Positions 1-7,066 of a DNA stretch of 10,858 bases are shown piece after piece. Numbering within the stretch: the first letter of the stretch is position 1; each line of letters opens with the position of its first letter. The translations under genes and the position numbers were made by a program. The DNA comes from Campylobacteraceae bacterium (GTDB taxonomy: Bacteria; Campylobacterota; Campylobacteria; Campylobacterales; Campylobacteraceae). The stretch lies in assembly GCA_031259875.1 (NCBI GenBank), contig JAIRKW010000009.1:1-10858 (forward strand), in the 5' to 3' direction. The notes beneath the pieces were generated by a model. It did not search any database and was not told where the DNA came from. It saw nothing but the letters and a program-made list of their open reading frames with translations.

Positions 1-51
1 TTTTGTATTATTGCGTTTTTTTGGTGTAAAAATATCATTTAGGAGAAAAAA

Positions 52-1386
52 GTGTTTGATGTTTTGACGGACTCTTTCAAAGCGGCTATTAATAAAATCC
101 GTTTTAGCGATGATGAAAAAGCTCTAAAAAATGCATTGGAGACACTTAAAAAATCTCTTCTAAAAGCCGATGTTCACCACAAAGTTGTAAAAGAGCTTTT
201 GGGTGCGGTGGAGATTGATACCAAAAAATATGGCATTGGTCAGAGGCAGTTTTTAAGGGCTATCAGAGAGAATTTGACAAAAGTTTTGACAGCAAACGGC
301 AATCAAGGTTTTGTATTTGCCTCAAAACCGCCTACAGTAGCTCTTATGATGGGTTTACAAGGCAGTGGAAAAACGACTACAACGATAAAATTAGCTGTTT
401 ATCTGAAGCTTAGAAAGAAAAAAGTTTTAGTGGCAGCTTGTGATTTGCAAAGATTAGCAGCTGTCGAGCAATTAAAACAGCTTTGTGCACAAAATGAGAT
501 AGATTTATATTTTGATGATAGCGAGAAAAATCCTGTAAAGATTGCAAAAGAGGCTTTGAAACGGGCAAACGAGCAGATGTACGATGTACTTTTGGCAGAT
601 AGTGCGGGACGCTTGGCTATAGATGAAGAATTGATAAAAGAACTTGCGCGTATGAACGAAGTGCTTTCGCCTCATGAGCGGTTTTATGTGGCTGATTCTA
701 TGGGCGGACAGGATGCAGTCAGAAGCGCACAGGGTTTTCACGATAAGATAGGTATAAGCGGCGTCATTTTGAGTAAATATGATGGTGATGGTAAGGGCGG
801 TATTGCACTTGGTATAGCATCACAGGTGGGCGTGCCTTTGCGTTTTATTGGTACAGGTGAAAAAAGCGCGGATTTAGAGAGTTTTATTCCTGATAGAGTA
901 GTAAACCGCTTGATGGGTGAGGGTGATTTGGCTACGTTAGCCGAAAAGACAAGTACCGTTATAGACGAGAAAGAGGCTAAAGCGATAACCAAAAAAATCC
1001 AAAAAGGAGAATTTAATTTTAACGACTTTTTGATTCAAATGGAGAGTATGAAAAAGCTTGGAAGCATGAAATCTATCATTGGTATGATACCTGGATTATC
1101 ACAGGCAGCTGGGCAGTTGAAAGATTTTGACTTTGAAAACTCAGTGGAGATGAAGCGTATAAAGGCTATGATAAGCTCTATGACTGTAAAAGAAAGATTA
1201 TCGCCGTCTATTTTAAATAACACAAGAAAGAGAAGGATAGCTGCAGGTGCTGGACTTTCACAAGTAGAAGTAAACCGTTTTTTCAAGCAGTTTGAGCATG
1301 CTTCAAAAATAGCTAAAAAGTTTTCAAGCAAAGATGGAATAGCAAATCTGCAAAATATGATGCGGCAGCAAAAAATTCCGCGATAG
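52..1386 (+). CDS. ffh: Signal recognition particle GTPase Ffh (SRP54 homologue)
   Basis: Ffh is the protein subunit of the bacterial signal recognition particle. With the SRP RNA it binds signal sequences on nascent chains and delivers ribosomes to FtsY at the inner membrane. The 444-residue product has the family's usual length and layout: a helical N domain (about 1-90), a GTPase G domain (about 95-295) and a Met-rich M domain (about 320-444). Visible motifs are the P-loop GLQGSGKTT (101-109), DLQRLAAVEQL (131-141), DSAGR (183-187), GGQDAV (218-223), SKYDGDGKGG (241-250) and, in the M domain, RRIAAGAG followed by EVNRFFKQFE (394-415). The GTG start at 52 is preceded by AGGAG at 41-45. The DxxRxAA and TKxD-type motifs differ from the textbook forms (DLQRLAA, SKYD) but keep the key D, R and K residues. 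It is the first gene of the operon visible here; neither the SRP RNA gene nor ftsY is in the window. Confidence 0.97.
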   Translation: MFDVLTDSFKAAINKIRFSDDEKALKNALETLKKSLLKADVHHKVVKELLGAVEIDTKKYGIGQRQFLRAIRENLTKVLTANGNQGFVFASKPPTVALMMGLQGSGKTTTTIKLAVYLKLRKKKVLVAACDLQRLAAVEQLKQLCAQNEIDLYFDDSEKNPVKIAKEALKRANEQMYDVLLADSAGRLAIDEELIKELARMNEVLSPHERFYVADSMGGQDAVRSAQGFHDKIGISGVILSKYDGDGKGGIALGIASQVGVPLRFIGTGEKSADLESFIPDRVVNRLMGEGDLATLAEKTSTVIDEKEAKAITKKIQKGEFNFNDFLIQMESMKKLGSMKSIIGMIPGLSQAAGQLKDFDFENSVEMKRIKAMISSMTVKERLSPSILNNTRKRRIAAGAGLSQVEVNRFFKQFEHASKIAKKFSSKDGIANLQNMMRQQKIPR

Positions 1387-1390
1387 TTAT

Positions 1391-1440
1391 CGGTACAGTT
1401 TAGACGTGAGCGTTTGCACGCTTATATCTAAGCCGTACAG
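1391..1440 (+). other. Long imperfect hairpin between ffh and rpsP
   Basis: Bases 1393-1413 fold back on 1418-1438 around a four-base loop (TTGC, 1414-1417). Of 21 opposed positions, 16 are Watson-Crick pairs, 3 are G-U wobbles (1399/1432, 1406/1425, 1408/1423) and 2 are A-C mismatches (1397/1434, 1405/1426). One more C-G pair (1391/1440) closes after a mismatch. The hairpin starts a few bases after the ffh stop and ends about 25 bases before the rpsP ribosome binding site. No T-run follows, so it does not look like an intrinsic terminator. An mRNA processing or stability element, or an attenuator that lets ffh and the ribosomal protein genes be expressed at different levels, are inferences. 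Confidence 0.7.
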
Positions 1441-1481
1441 GACTTAAATTTAAACGCAATTTTATAAGGAGAATAAATACT

Positions 1482-1712
1482 ATGGCAACCGTAGTACGAC
1501 TAACACGCACAGGAAGAACAAAACGACCTTTTTACAGAATCATTGTTACAGACAGCAGAAAACGCCGCGATGGGAATTGGATTGAGATTATTGGATATTA
1601 CAATCCTTTAACAACGCCTGTTACGGTTAAATTTGACGCTGAGCGTTTAACATATTGGAAGGGTGTAGGCGCTAAATTAAGCGATAGGGTAGCTAAGCTT
1701 ACCGGAAACTAA
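1482..1712 (+). CDS. rpsP: 30S ribosomal protein S16 (bS16)
   Basis: This is bS16, an assembly protein of the 30S subunit that binds 16S rRNA in the body of the subunit. The 76-residue product is a normal length for the family. It shows the usual N-terminal block VVRLTRTGRTKRPFYRIIV (4-22), then DSRKRRDG and IEIIGYYNP with the conserved Gly-Tyr-Tyr-Asn-Pro (about 38-42), and the C-terminal block DAERLTYWKGVGAKLSD. The ATG start has a strong AAGGAGA at 1466-1472. It follows the ffh-rpsP hairpin and ends one base before the KH gene starts, so the two are almost certainly co-transcribed. Its placement ahead of KH-rimM-trmD-rplS is the conserved bacterial order. Confidence 0.98.
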   Translation: MATVVRLTRTGRTKRPFYRIIVTDSRKRRDGNWIEIIGYYNPLTTPVTVKFDAERLTYWKGVGAKLSDRVAKLTGN

Positions 1713-1713
1713 T

Positions 1714-1962
1714 ATGATTGACAAATTTTTAAAAGAGTTTGTAAAACTTATAGTTGAAAATGCCGATGCCGTACGAGTCGAAGCAAATGAAATAGATGAA
1801 ACCTTCAGCGAGATTACCATATATGTGGATAAAGCGGATACAGGTAAGGTTATAGGAAAAGACGGCAAAGTGATAAATGCTGTTAAAACTCTTATTGCAG
1901 CATGTAAAGCCAAAAGCGGCAAATCTTACCGTATCAATATTAAACCAAACGATGAAAGCTGA
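1714..1962 (+). CDS. khpA: KH-domain RNA-binding protein, KhpA type
   Basis: This is a small RNA-binding protein made of a single KH domain. The signature is VIGKDGKVI with the GxxG loop GKDG at residues 48-51, followed by a helix NAVKTLIAACKAKSGKSYRINI. The 82-residue length fits the KhpA/YlqC family, which lies between rpsP and rimM in many bacteria. In Gram-positives KhpA pairs with KhpB (Jag) and affects cell size and sRNA or mRNA binding; that role is known elsewhere and only inferred here. The ATG lies one base after the rpsP stop, with no separate promoter, and the last 11 bases overlap rimM. The symbol rests on family and position. Confidence 0.93.
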   Translation: MIDKFLKEFVKLIVENADAVRVEANEIDETFSEITIYVDKADTGKVIGKDGKVINAVKTLIAACKAKSGKSYRINIKPNDES

Positions 1963-2488
1963 CTCTCTTATAGAGGTTTGCAAACTCGGACGCACATCGG
2001 GACTTAAAGGCTTTCTTAGACTGCAAAATTTAAGTGATTTTCCAGAACAGTTTAAGCCTAAAGCTCTATTTTATCTTGATGAGAATACAACCCTCACTAT
2101 CGCTCAGTACGACAAAAACAGGTCTCTTGTGCGGTTTGAGGGGATAAATGACAAAGACTCAGCTTCCAAGCTTACCAATAAGATTTTAAAAACTACAAAA
2201 GATGCTACAAGAGCTGCTTGCAAGCTTAAAGACGGTGAGTTTTTTTGGTTTGACATTATAGGATGTGAAGTGGAAGAAGATGGTGTAAAATTGGGTATAG
2301 TTGATGAGATTGTACGTATCGGTGAGCAGGATTATTTAAATGTACAAAGCAGCGATGAGTTTGTTAAAAATGGATTGGATAAAAGTTTTTTGATACCATA
2401 CATCGAACACTATATCGCAAATACTGATATAAAAAACCGAAAAATCACCACGATAAATGCTGTTTGGCTGTTGGAGAGCGAGGATTGA
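1952..2488 (+). CDS. rimM: 16S rRNA processing protein RimM
   Basis: RimM binds ribosomal protein uS19 in the 30S head and helps mature the 3' domain of 16S rRNA. The 178-residue product has the usual two domains: an N-terminal beta-barrel (about 5-85) beginning LIEVCKLGRTSGLKGFLRL, and a C-terminal PRC barrel (about 96-175) with FFWFDIIGCEV, LGIVDEI and the closing LIPYIEHYI. The frame is open further upstream to 1877, inside the KH gene, but the ATG at 1952 places the conserved N-terminal block at the right distance and gives a normal length, so I use it. There is no good ribosome binding site; the 11-base overlap with the KH gene suggests translational coupling. The stop overlaps the trmD start. 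Confidence 0.95.
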   Translation: MKADSLIEVCKLGRTSGLKGFLRLQNLSDFPEQFKPKALFYLDENTTLTIAQYDKNRSLVRFEGINDKDSASKLTNKILKTTKDATRAACKLKDGEFFWFDIIGCEVEEDGVKLGIVDEIVRIGEQDYLNVQSSDEFVKNGLDKSFLIPYIEHYIANTDIKNRKITTINAVWLLESED

Positions 2489-3195
2489 AATTTACATTTG
2501 TTTCGCTTTTCGGCGAACTTATATATCCGTACTTTAACAGCTCTATCCTATCGCGTGCCAAAGAAGCAGGTATTATTACTGTAGAATGTATCAATCCGCG
2601 CGATTTTAGCCTTGATAAACATAAAAAAGTCGACGACTATAAAGTTGGCGGGGGAGCAGGACTGCTGATGTCCCCGCAGCCATTGTTTGACACATTAAAA
2701 GAGATAGTACAAAAAGAGTCTGATGCTTACTTTATCTTTCCGCAGCCTTCAGCTAAAAGTTTCACACAGCAAGACGCTAAAAGACTTGCCGAAAAAAAGC
2801 ATATAGTTTTTGTTTGCGGCAGATATGAAGGGATTGACGAGCGGGTTATAGAGAGTTGGGCTGACGAAGTATTTTCAATAGGCGATTTTGTTTTAACCGG
2901 CGGCGAATTACCCGCGCTTTGCATGTGCGATGCTGTAAGCCGTATGATTGGGAATGTGCTTGGTAATGAAGAGTCTTTACTGGAAGAGAGTTTTGAAAAT
3001 CTCTCTTTAGAAGCTCCGTCATTTACAAAACCTAAGATTTATAATCAAAGTGCCGTTCCCTCAGACTTTTTAAAGGGAAACCACGCTATAATCTCCGGCT
3101 TAAAAAACAGAATGGCGTATGCAAAAACTTACTTTCATAGACCGGAACTGGAAAAAAAAGTAAAAACTTATAAGAGGAAGAGTTATGAGAAATAA
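2485..3195 (+). CDS. trmD: tRNA (guanine-N1-)-methyltransferase TrmD
   Basis: TrmD uses S-adenosylmethionine to methylate N1 of G37, next to the anticodon, which prevents +1 frameshifting. The product is a SPOUT-family trefoil-knot dimer. I start it at the TTG at 2485, where the rimM stop overlaps as TTGA, because this gives the family N-terminus MKFTFVSLFGEL and there is a GGAG at 2473-2476. The open frame extends 7 codons further upstream to another TTG. The 236-residue product shows VGGGAGLLMSPQPL (about 54-67), VCGRYEGIDERV (about 110-121) and the knot motif SIGDFVLTGGELPAL (131-145). The region equivalent to the catalytic Asp of the E. coli enzyme reads LEAPSFTKP, with Glu, as I recall for some other bacterial TrmDs. 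Its end overlaps rplS by 11 bases. Confidence 0.96.
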   Translation: MKFTFVSLFGELIYPYFNSSILSRAKEAGIITVECINPRDFSLDKHKKVDDYKVGGGAGLLMSPQPLFDTLKEIVQKESDAYFIFPQPSAKSFTQQDAKRLAEKKHIVFVCGRYEGIDERVIESWADEVFSIGDFVLTGGELPALCMCDAVSRMIGNVLGNEESLLEESFENLSLEAPSFTKPKIYNQSAVPSDFLKGNHAIISGLKNRMAYAKTYFHRPELEKKVKTYKRKSYEK

Positions 3196-3538
3196 ATATA
3201 TTGAAGCTTACGAGAATGCTCAAATCGCGCAAAAGAGTGCGCCTGAGTTTCGCAGCGGTGATACTTTGAGAGTTGCCGTAAGAATCAAAGAGGGCGATAA
3301 GCAAAGAATACAAAATTTTGAGGGTATCTGCATAGCAAGACGTGGTACTGGTACGGGTGAAACTTTTATTATAAGAAAAATCGGTGCAAATAGTGTCGGC
3401 GTTGAGAGAATATTTCCTGTTTATAGCGATAGCATTGAGAGTATAACCATAATAAGACGCGGACGCGTTAGACGTTCAAAACTCTTCTATTTGAGAAATT
3501 TGCGCGGTAAAGCTGCCAGAATTAAAGAGATAAAATAA
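3185..3538 (+). CDS. rplS: 50S ribosomal protein L19 (bL19)
   Basis: This is bL19, a 50S protein at the interface with the 30S subunit. The 117-residue product matches the family in length and in sequence blocks: PEFRSGDTLRVAVRIKEGDKQRIQNFEGICIARRG in the first half, GVERIFPVYSDSIESITI in the middle, and the basic tail RGRVRRSKLFYLRNLRGKAARIKE. The ATG is preceded by AGAGGAAGAG within the last codons of trmD, giving an 11-base overlap and likely coupling. It is the last gene of the operon; a short GC-rich hairpin follows at once. Confidence 0.98.
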   Translation: MRNKYIEAYENAQIAQKSAPEFRSGDTLRVAVRIKEGDKQRIQNFEGICIARRGTGTGETFIIRKIGANSVGVERIFPVYSDSIESITIIRRGRVRRSKLFYLRNLRGKAARIKEIK

Positions 3539-3542
3539 TTCG

Positions 3543-3560
3543 CGAGGGTCTTCCCCCTCG
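3543..3560 (+). terminator. GC-rich hairpin after rplS, probable operon end
   Basis: CGAGGG at 3543-3548 pairs with CCCTCG at 3555-3560 across a six-base loop, starting 4 bases after the rplS stop. A G-T pair can extend it at 3542/3561. The stem is by far the most GC-rich short stretch nearby, and its position fits the end of the ribosomal operon. The following bases (taataaaaca) have no clear T-run, so it may be a weak intrinsic terminator or an mRNA 3'-end stabiliser. Confidence 0.55.
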
Positions 3561-3918
3561 TAATAAAACAATCTTTCATATCAATTATCTATTCATATAT
3601 TCAAAGTTTTAATTATTTCTAATATTTTAATATAATTTCTGTATCATTATCGCTAATTATTAAAGATAGTGTACTAATTTGGAAGAATTTGTAAACTTCA
3701 ATCCTTATCATTATCGCAAGTTTTGCTCTATGTAAAAAAATAGATGAAGTGTTATGCTTTATTTGCAATTATAAAAAAACTGTAATTTCTTTATGGAATA
3801 ACCACTTCGCTTTATTTAGCTTGCAATGTTGGATTGTCGGTTTGAGCGATAAAAGAGATGACATTATTGCAAATAACAACACAATATAAATAAACACTAA
3901 AAATCTTGAATTGAAAGT

Positions 3919-3944
3919 AAATTATCTGTTTGGTAGATTAATTT
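3919..3944 (-). terminator. AT-rich hairpin downstream of the ABC-F gene
   Basis: Read on the - strand, 3944-3935 pairs with 3927-3919 as nine base pairs with a single bulged A and a seven-base loop, starting 23 bases after the ABC-F stop. No clean T-run follows and the stem is almost all A-T, so this is only a weak candidate for the 3' end of that transcript. Confidence 0.25.
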
Positions 3945-3967
3945 GAAATTATTTTTAGTACAATCTG

Positions 3968-5893
3968 TTAAATTTCACTAAGTTTTTCTTCTATCTCGAA
4001 ATAACGCTCTACAAGAGGTTCTAATTCACTTTCTTTGGCAAAAAGCTGTTTTGTAAGCTCATTTACGCCAAATTTTTGATAGCACTCCGGATTTGCAAGA
4101 CACTCTTTTAATCTTTTGATTTCATTTTCCAACTCATCTATTTTTGATGGCAGTGTAAGGTACTCTTGATTTTCTTTGTAGCTTAACTTTTTAGAATTTG
4201 TCTTTTGTTTTGCACCTTGCGTGCTGTTTAATTCTTTTTCGTAATTTTCTATCTCTTTTAACTCATTTTCATACTCTAAAAATTCGCTGTATGAGCCGTA
4301 ACTTTGGACTATTTGTCCGTTGCCTTCAAAAATAAGCAGTTTTTTAGCTATTTTATCCACAAAATATCTATCGTGGCTGACAAATAAAACTGCTCCGTGA
4401 TAGTTTTGGATATACTCCTCCAATATATTTATAGTTGGTATATCAAGGTCGTTTGTCGGCTCATCTAATATAAGACAGTTTGTTTTTTTGGCAAACAGCA
4501 ACGCTAAAGCTACGCGGTTTTTTTCTCCGCCGCTTAGAATGCCTATTTTTTTATCCAGATACTCTTTCGGAAAAAGGAAATTTTTCAAATAACCAAATAC
4601 GTGCATATTTTTGCCCTGTATATCTACTCTATCGCCGCCATTTGGGCAAAATGTTTCAAGTATATTTTTATCATCGTTTAACATCTGCCGCTGCTGGTCA
4701 AAATAGCCTATTTCAAACTCACCTTTTTGTATTTTACCGCTATCAGGTTTTAATTCATCTATCAGCATTTTTAAAAGCGTGGATTTACCCGTACCATTTT
4801 TGCCGACAATAGCTATTCTGTCTTTTTGCATTATGCGTATGGAAAAGTTTTTTATTAAACATTTTTTGCCTAGATTTTTCGATACGCTTTCAAGTTCAAA
4901 GAGCATTTTTTGTCTGTTTACTGACTTTTCTTGATTGAAATTATGTTTTTCACGCTCTATTTCAAGCTTAATTTTTCTTATACAGCTTGGATTTTTCTTT
5001 GCCTCTTCTCTAAGTTTGTAAACTCTTCCTTTGCGCCCCTCGTCTCTTTTAAGCCTTGCTTTGACGCCGCGTCTTAGCCATTCTTCTTCACTTTTTAGGA
5101 GTTTTAAGATATTTTCATACTCTTTTTGCATAGAGTGCAGCAAAGCTTCTTTGCCGCTCAAATATTCAGCGTATCCACCTTCAAAACTTCTCAATTTGCA
5201 GTCGTCTATCTCAATAGTTTTGGTGGCTATTTTATCTATAAAGTATCTATCGTGAGAGATAAACACAAGCGTAAAATTCTCTTTCAATATTATCTCTTCC
5301 AAAAAAGCAACCATATATACATCAAGATGATTAGTAGGTTCGTCCAAAAGTAAAATATCAGGTTTTTTCAAAAGCAGTCCAGCTAAAGCCACTCTTCTTC
5401 TCTCGCCGCCGCTAAGAAGGGATATACTTTTGTCTTCGTACTCTTTTAAATCAAATTCGCCGATAACTCTTCTGATTTTATCGTCAAGATTCCAAGCGTT
5501 GTGAATGTCAAGGTAAGAAGCTATCTCGAGCTGTTTTTTTAAAAGTTCACTATTTTGAGCATCTTGCGTTATCTTAAGACTTATCTCTTCATATTCCCAG
5601 CGTTTTTGCGTTAATTCGATAAGTTCTGATTCTATACACTCTCTTACGGTTTTACTCTCTTCGAAATTTGGATTTTGGTTGAGCATTTCGACTTTTATAC
5701 CGTTTTTGATGACTCTTCGTCCGCCATCAACCTCAAGCGTTCCGTTGATAATTTTCATAAGAGTTGATTTACCGCCGCCGTTTTTACCTATGATTGCGAT
5801 TCGCTCTTTTTCATTTATGAAGAGACTAATATCTTCAAGTATCTTTTGAGTCTCATAACTTTTGCTTATCTCTATTAAATCCAAAAGCGCCAA
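3968..5893 (-). CDS. uup: ABC-F family ATPase, Uup subfamily
   Basis: This is a soluble ABC-F protein with two nucleotide-binding domains and no membrane segments; ABC-F proteins act on ribosomes. The 641-residue product matches Uup in length (about 635 in E. coli). Domain 1 has Walker A GKNGGGKS (36-43), signature LSGGERRR (160-167), Walker B with LLLDEPTNHLD (181-191) and switch SHDRYF (213-218). The interdomain linker contains EEEWLRRGVKARLKRDEGR (269-287), very like the Uup linker. Domain 2 has GKNGTGKS (364-371), LSGGEKNR (453-460), LILDEPTNDLD (474-484) and SHDRYF (506-511). A charged C-terminal part (about 540-641) looks like the coiled-coil domain of Uup. The start is TTG, with AAAGGA eight bases upstream. 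E. coli Uup is linked to ribosome function and to transposon precise excision; the exact role here is inferred. Confidence 0.93.
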   Translation of the reverse strand: MALLDLIEISKSYETQKILEDISLFINEKERIAIIGKNGGGKSTLMKIINGTLEVDGGRRVIKNGIKVEMLNQNPNFEESKTVRECIESELIELTQKRWEYEEISLKITQDAQNSELLKKQLEIASYLDIHNAWNLDDKIRRVIGEFDLKEYEDKSISLLSGGERRRVALAGLLLKKPDILLLDEPTNHLDVYMVAFLEEIILKENFTLVFISHDRYFIDKIATKTIEIDDCKLRSFEGGYAEYLSGKEALLHSMQKEYENILKLLKSEEEWLRRGVKARLKRDEGRKGRVYKLREEAKKNPSCIRKIKLEIEREKHNFNQEKSVNRQKMLFELESVSKNLGKKCLIKNFSIRIMQKDRIAIVGKNGTGKSTLLKMLIDELKPDSGKIQKGEFEIGYFDQQRQMLNDDKNILETFCPNGGDRVDIQGKNMHVFGYLKNFLFPKEYLDKKIGILSGGEKNRVALALLFAKKTNCLILDEPTNDLDIPTINILEEYIQNYHGAVLFVSHDRYFVDKIAKKLLIFEGNGQIVQSYGSYSEFLEYENELKEIENYEKELNSTQGAKQKTNSKKLSYKENQEYLTLPSKIDELENEIKRLKECLANPECYQKFGVNELTKQLFAKESELEPLVERYFEIEEKLSEI

Positions 5894-5918
5894 AGTAATA
5901 TTCCTTTAGAAAAATGAA

Positions 5919-5929
5919 AGTATAATACT
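5919..5929. promoter_or_regulatory. Symmetric -10-like element between divergent genes
   Basis: The palindrome AGTAT-A-ATACT (5919-5929) contains TATAAT on the + strand (5921-5926) and TATTAT on the - strand (5927-5922). On the - strand, transcription from it would start near 5912-5915, just before the AAAGGA of the ABC-F gene (5902-5907 region). On the + strand it would leave a leader of about 65 bases for the secreted-protein gene. No clear -35 boxes are visible, which is common in Campylobacterota. The element may serve one gene or both. Confidence 0.45.
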
Positions 5930-5960
5930 ATTTTTTTATGAAAATATAGATATTTTTATA

Positions 5961-5966
5961 TATACT
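5961..5966 (+). promoter_or_regulatory. Candidate -10 box for the secreted-protein gene
   Basis: TATACT lies 31 bases before the ATG at 5998, after an A/T-rich run, and would place the transcript start near 5973. AAGG at 5987-5990 then serves as the ribosome binding site. It competes with the TATAAT at 5921-5926 as the main promoter. Confidence 0.35.
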
Positions 5967-5997
5967 ATGATGATTAATTTTGAAATAAGGCGAAAAT

Positions 5998-6909
5998 ATG
6001 AGAGCAATATTTATTGTAATAGCTTTGTGCGTTCTAGCTGTGGCGACAGAGAATGTAACTGTAACAGATGATTTTAAAGCTGAAGAGATTAATGATGAAC
6101 AGCTGTCGGCAATATCGGGAAATACTACATTTCTTCTCGCAGATAGAGTATGGGAGTGTTTTTCGTATGTGCGGGCTTTTAAGACAGATATTGAACTGTC
6201 TTCGCGCGATATTTACTATGCTGACAAAACATATGAAAGCCAGCCTGTTATCGGCATCAAATCCCCTTTGGTATACAGCAGCGTTATAACATTTGATAAT
6301 GTCATAAAGGGCTCATGGAGCATTGAAGATGATAAATTTATAACCCAATCTTTTAATGGCAGTGAGCGCGATGAGATGTCTATAGTAGAATTAACAAACG
6401 GTCGTTTTGTTACGAAAACTTCAAGCGGTCTAGAACGTGTATGCAAAGTTAAAACGACAAAGTTTGACTCCGAAATATTGACTGCAAATAGTTGGAAATG
6501 TTCACTCAATGAAGAGCTTGGCGAACCGGATACATATATAAAGATGGAATCAATTAACAAATATTCAAGCAATGGCACAAGCGAAGTAGACGGAGTTATA
6601 AGACTTAAACTTGATTCTGCGCAACCGGAGTTATCGTACTCCATTGCATATGATGAGGAGTGGTCTTATGAAGATGGACGTTTTAAAACCAAGACGGGAG
6701 CAGTTAAAATAAAAAATATCACTGAAAGTGATAATTTTGCAAGAGCATTTGAGGAGATGATAAATCTTGAGAATGTCTTCAAAGGCGGTACAGTGGACGA
6801 TATGGAGATACTGTTATTTGAAGAGGACTCTTTTGTATTGCAGGATTTATCAAGTCTTGGTGAAGAGAGGTCAAAGTACAGTTGCAAAAAAGTGACCAAC
6901 GAGAGATAA
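5998..6909 (+). CDS. Secreted protein with two lipocalin-like repeat domains, unrecognised
   Basis: I do not recognise a named family. The 303-residue product starts with a clear Sec signal peptide (hydrophobic 3-15; likely cleavage after AVA at 14-16), so it is exported. There is no good lipobox. The mature part looks like two copies of one beta-rich domain. Each starts with Trp-x-Cys (W52/C54; W166/C168), has a central strand pair (WSIEDDKFIT at 107-116; WSYEDGRFKT at 222-231) and ends in a Phe-Val strand leading to a lone Cys-Lys (C149; C296). The pattern resembles small lipocalin-like domains, and each copy could hold one disulfide. Both points are inference. AAGG precedes the ATG by 7 bases. 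It stands alone: divergent from the ABC-F gene and 231 bases before the M48 gene. Binding a small ligand or an envelope role is a guess. Confidence 0.85.
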   Translation: MRAIFIVIALCVLAVATENVTVTDDFKAEEINDEQLSAISGNTTFLLADRVWECFSYVRAFKTDIELSSRDIYYADKTYESQPVIGIKSPLVYSSVITFDNVIKGSWSIEDDKFITQSFNGSERDEMSIVELTNGRFVTKTSSGLERVCKVKTTKFDSEILTANSWKCSLNEELGEPDTYIKMESINKYSSNGTSEVDGVIRLKLDSAQPELSYSIAYDEEWSYEDGRFKTKTGAVKIKNITESDNFARAFEEMINLENVFKGGTVDDMEILLFEEDSFVLQDLSSLGEERSKYSCKKVTNER

Positions 6910-7066
6910 AAATAAAATAACTTAATGATGTTGTTGTAATACAATTGAAAATGATGTTTTTATCATCTCCGTCACAACAAAAGTAAAAAATACTGTTTTA
7001 AATAGACAATTGATGTAGTGTTAGTCATAACAAAATTCGGTAAGATGGTGTATTTGTTTTGCAAAA

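Larger units (their letters stand above)
3539..3967. other. AT-rich intergenic region with short repeats, no gene
   Basis: This is 429 bases between the convergent ends of rplS and the ABC-F gene. All frames break quickly; the longest readings are about 20-30 codons without a ribosome binding site. It holds the rplS hairpin at its left end, a 12-base direct repeat (tatcattatcgc at 3642-3653 and 3706-3717), an 11-base inverted repeat (3759-3769 and 3866-3876) and a small AT hairpin (3919-3944) near the ABC-F end. I see no tRNA, no recognisable gene remnant and no insertion sequence. Confidence 0.6.

Noticed and set aside
25..40. A TAAAAAT string just upstream of ffh as a promoter -10
   Set aside because: It lies so close to the AGGAG that the leader would be almost absent, and too little upstream sequence is present to judge; ffh may be read from an upstream gene.
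3086..3160. TrmD Glu in place of the E. coli catalytic Asp as a sign of an inactive enzyme
   Set aside because: As I recall, Glu at this position also occurs in TrmD proteins of other bacteria, and the rest of the knot and binding motifs are intact.
3769..3864. A 31-codon - strand reading frame starting ATG at 3864 inside the rplS to ABC-F gap
   Set aside because: It has no ribosome binding site and no recognisable family, and it lies in an AT-rich block with other broken frames.
4480..5353. Several + strand frames of 74-110 codons opposite the ABC-F gene
   Set aside because: They lie fully inside a long gene with unmistakable ABC motifs and lack ribosome binding sites and family features.
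6931..6980. Possible two-tier hairpin after the secreted-protein gene (TTGTTGT/ACAACAA outer arms, ATGAT/ATCAT inner arms) and a Fur-box-like impression
   Set aside because: Long unpaired stretches separate the arms, there is no T-run, and the match to an iron-box pattern is poor. Chance explains it in AT-rich DNA.
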